Source: Halisarca cf. caerulea (taxonomy: Eukaryota; Porifera; Demospongiae; Chondrillida; Halisarcidae). Taken from it: a stretch of 22,500 nucleotides of DNA. The stretch lies in the NCBI GenBank assembly GCA_963170055.1, contig CAUJGJ010000185.1:5856992-5879491 (forward strand), given 5' to 3'. The notes under the pieces were generated by a model. That model was not told the origin of the DNA and searched no databases. It was given only the letters and a program-made list of their open reading frames with translations. Position 1 is the stretch's first letter. Every line of letters begins with the position of its first letter. Of this stretch, positions 22,209 through 22,500 are shown piece after piece. The translations under genes and the position numbers were made by a program.

Positions 22209-22500
22209 GTCTGGTATGTGTGTGTGTGTAGTGCTTGTGTATTGCAAGCCTGGCGTGTGTGTGTAGTGCTTGTGTATTACAAGGCTGGTGTGTGTGTGTG
22301 TGTAGTGCTTGTGTATTGCAAGCCTGGTGTGTGTGTGTAGTACATGTGTTTTGCGAACCTGGTGTGTGTGTGTAGTGCTTGTGTATTGCAAGCCTGGTGT
22401 GTGTGTGTGTGTAGTGCTTGTGTATTGCAAGCCTGGTGTGTGTGTGTGTGTAGTGCTTGTGTATTACGAGCCTGGTGTGTGTGTAGTGCTTGAGTATTGC
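22209..22500. repeat. Compound TG/minisatellite array in DNAH2 intron 14 (runs off the window)
   Basis: About eight units of 32-40 bp, each a variable (TG)n run followed by TAGTGCTTGTGTATTGCAAG and CCTGG. Unit length varies with the TG count. The array continues past the window end. Confidence 0.9.

Overview
The window is a stretch of animal nuclear DNA. Genes are split by short spliceosomal GT-AG introns. Intergenic gaps are small: 222, 275 and 133 bp, then one of 1.3 kb. (TG/CA)n tracts, minisatellites and small non-autonomous DNA transposons fill much of the non-coding space. An axonemal dynein, an anillin and an ENOX protein together point to a metazoan with motile cilia. The compact genes and a gasdermin with no large C-terminal domain suggest an early-branching or marine invertebrate. 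A sponge would fit, but this is inference and no marker in the window settles it.

Layout, left to right. (1) 154-750, +: the last two exons of a TMCO3-like cation/proton antiporter. (2) 973-3631, +: a complete six-exon ENOX-type gene with an RRM, a coiled coil and the conserved C-terminal block; its second intron holds a 29-bp minisatellite. (3) 3907-7519, +: a complete nine-exon anillin of 669 aa with anillin-homology and PH domains; its second exon carries nine copies of a 15-residue repeat containing CDK-type SPWR sites. (4) 9615-7653, -: a three-exon gasdermin-like gene, tail to tail with anillin, with a short cysteine-bearing tail in place of the usual inhibitory domain. (5) 9616-10924: a promoter-sized gap with two MITE-like transposons and an RFX X-box. 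(6) 10925 to beyond the window, +: the first 14 exons (1278 codons) of a DNAH2-type inner-arm dynein heavy chain, ending close to the start of its linker region.

All exon joins were chosen by hand so that splice phases agree and the protein follows the family from end to end. Each gene adds up to a whole number of codons with no internal stop. The genes do not form one pathway. They cover ion transport, surface redox or RNA-binding, cytokinesis, membrane pore formation and ciliary motility. The links between them are positional: anillin and gasdermin 3' ends are close enough for their 3' UTRs to overlap, and gasdermin and DNAH2 diverge from the 1.3-kb gap.

Most worth a second look: the gasdermin's domain loss, cysteine tail and frame-neutral middle exon; the anillin CDK-site array; the X-box 43 bp before the dynein start codon; two long intronic fold-back palindromes with related loops; the two MITEs; and an ENOX splice donor formed by the first unit of a GT microsatellite.
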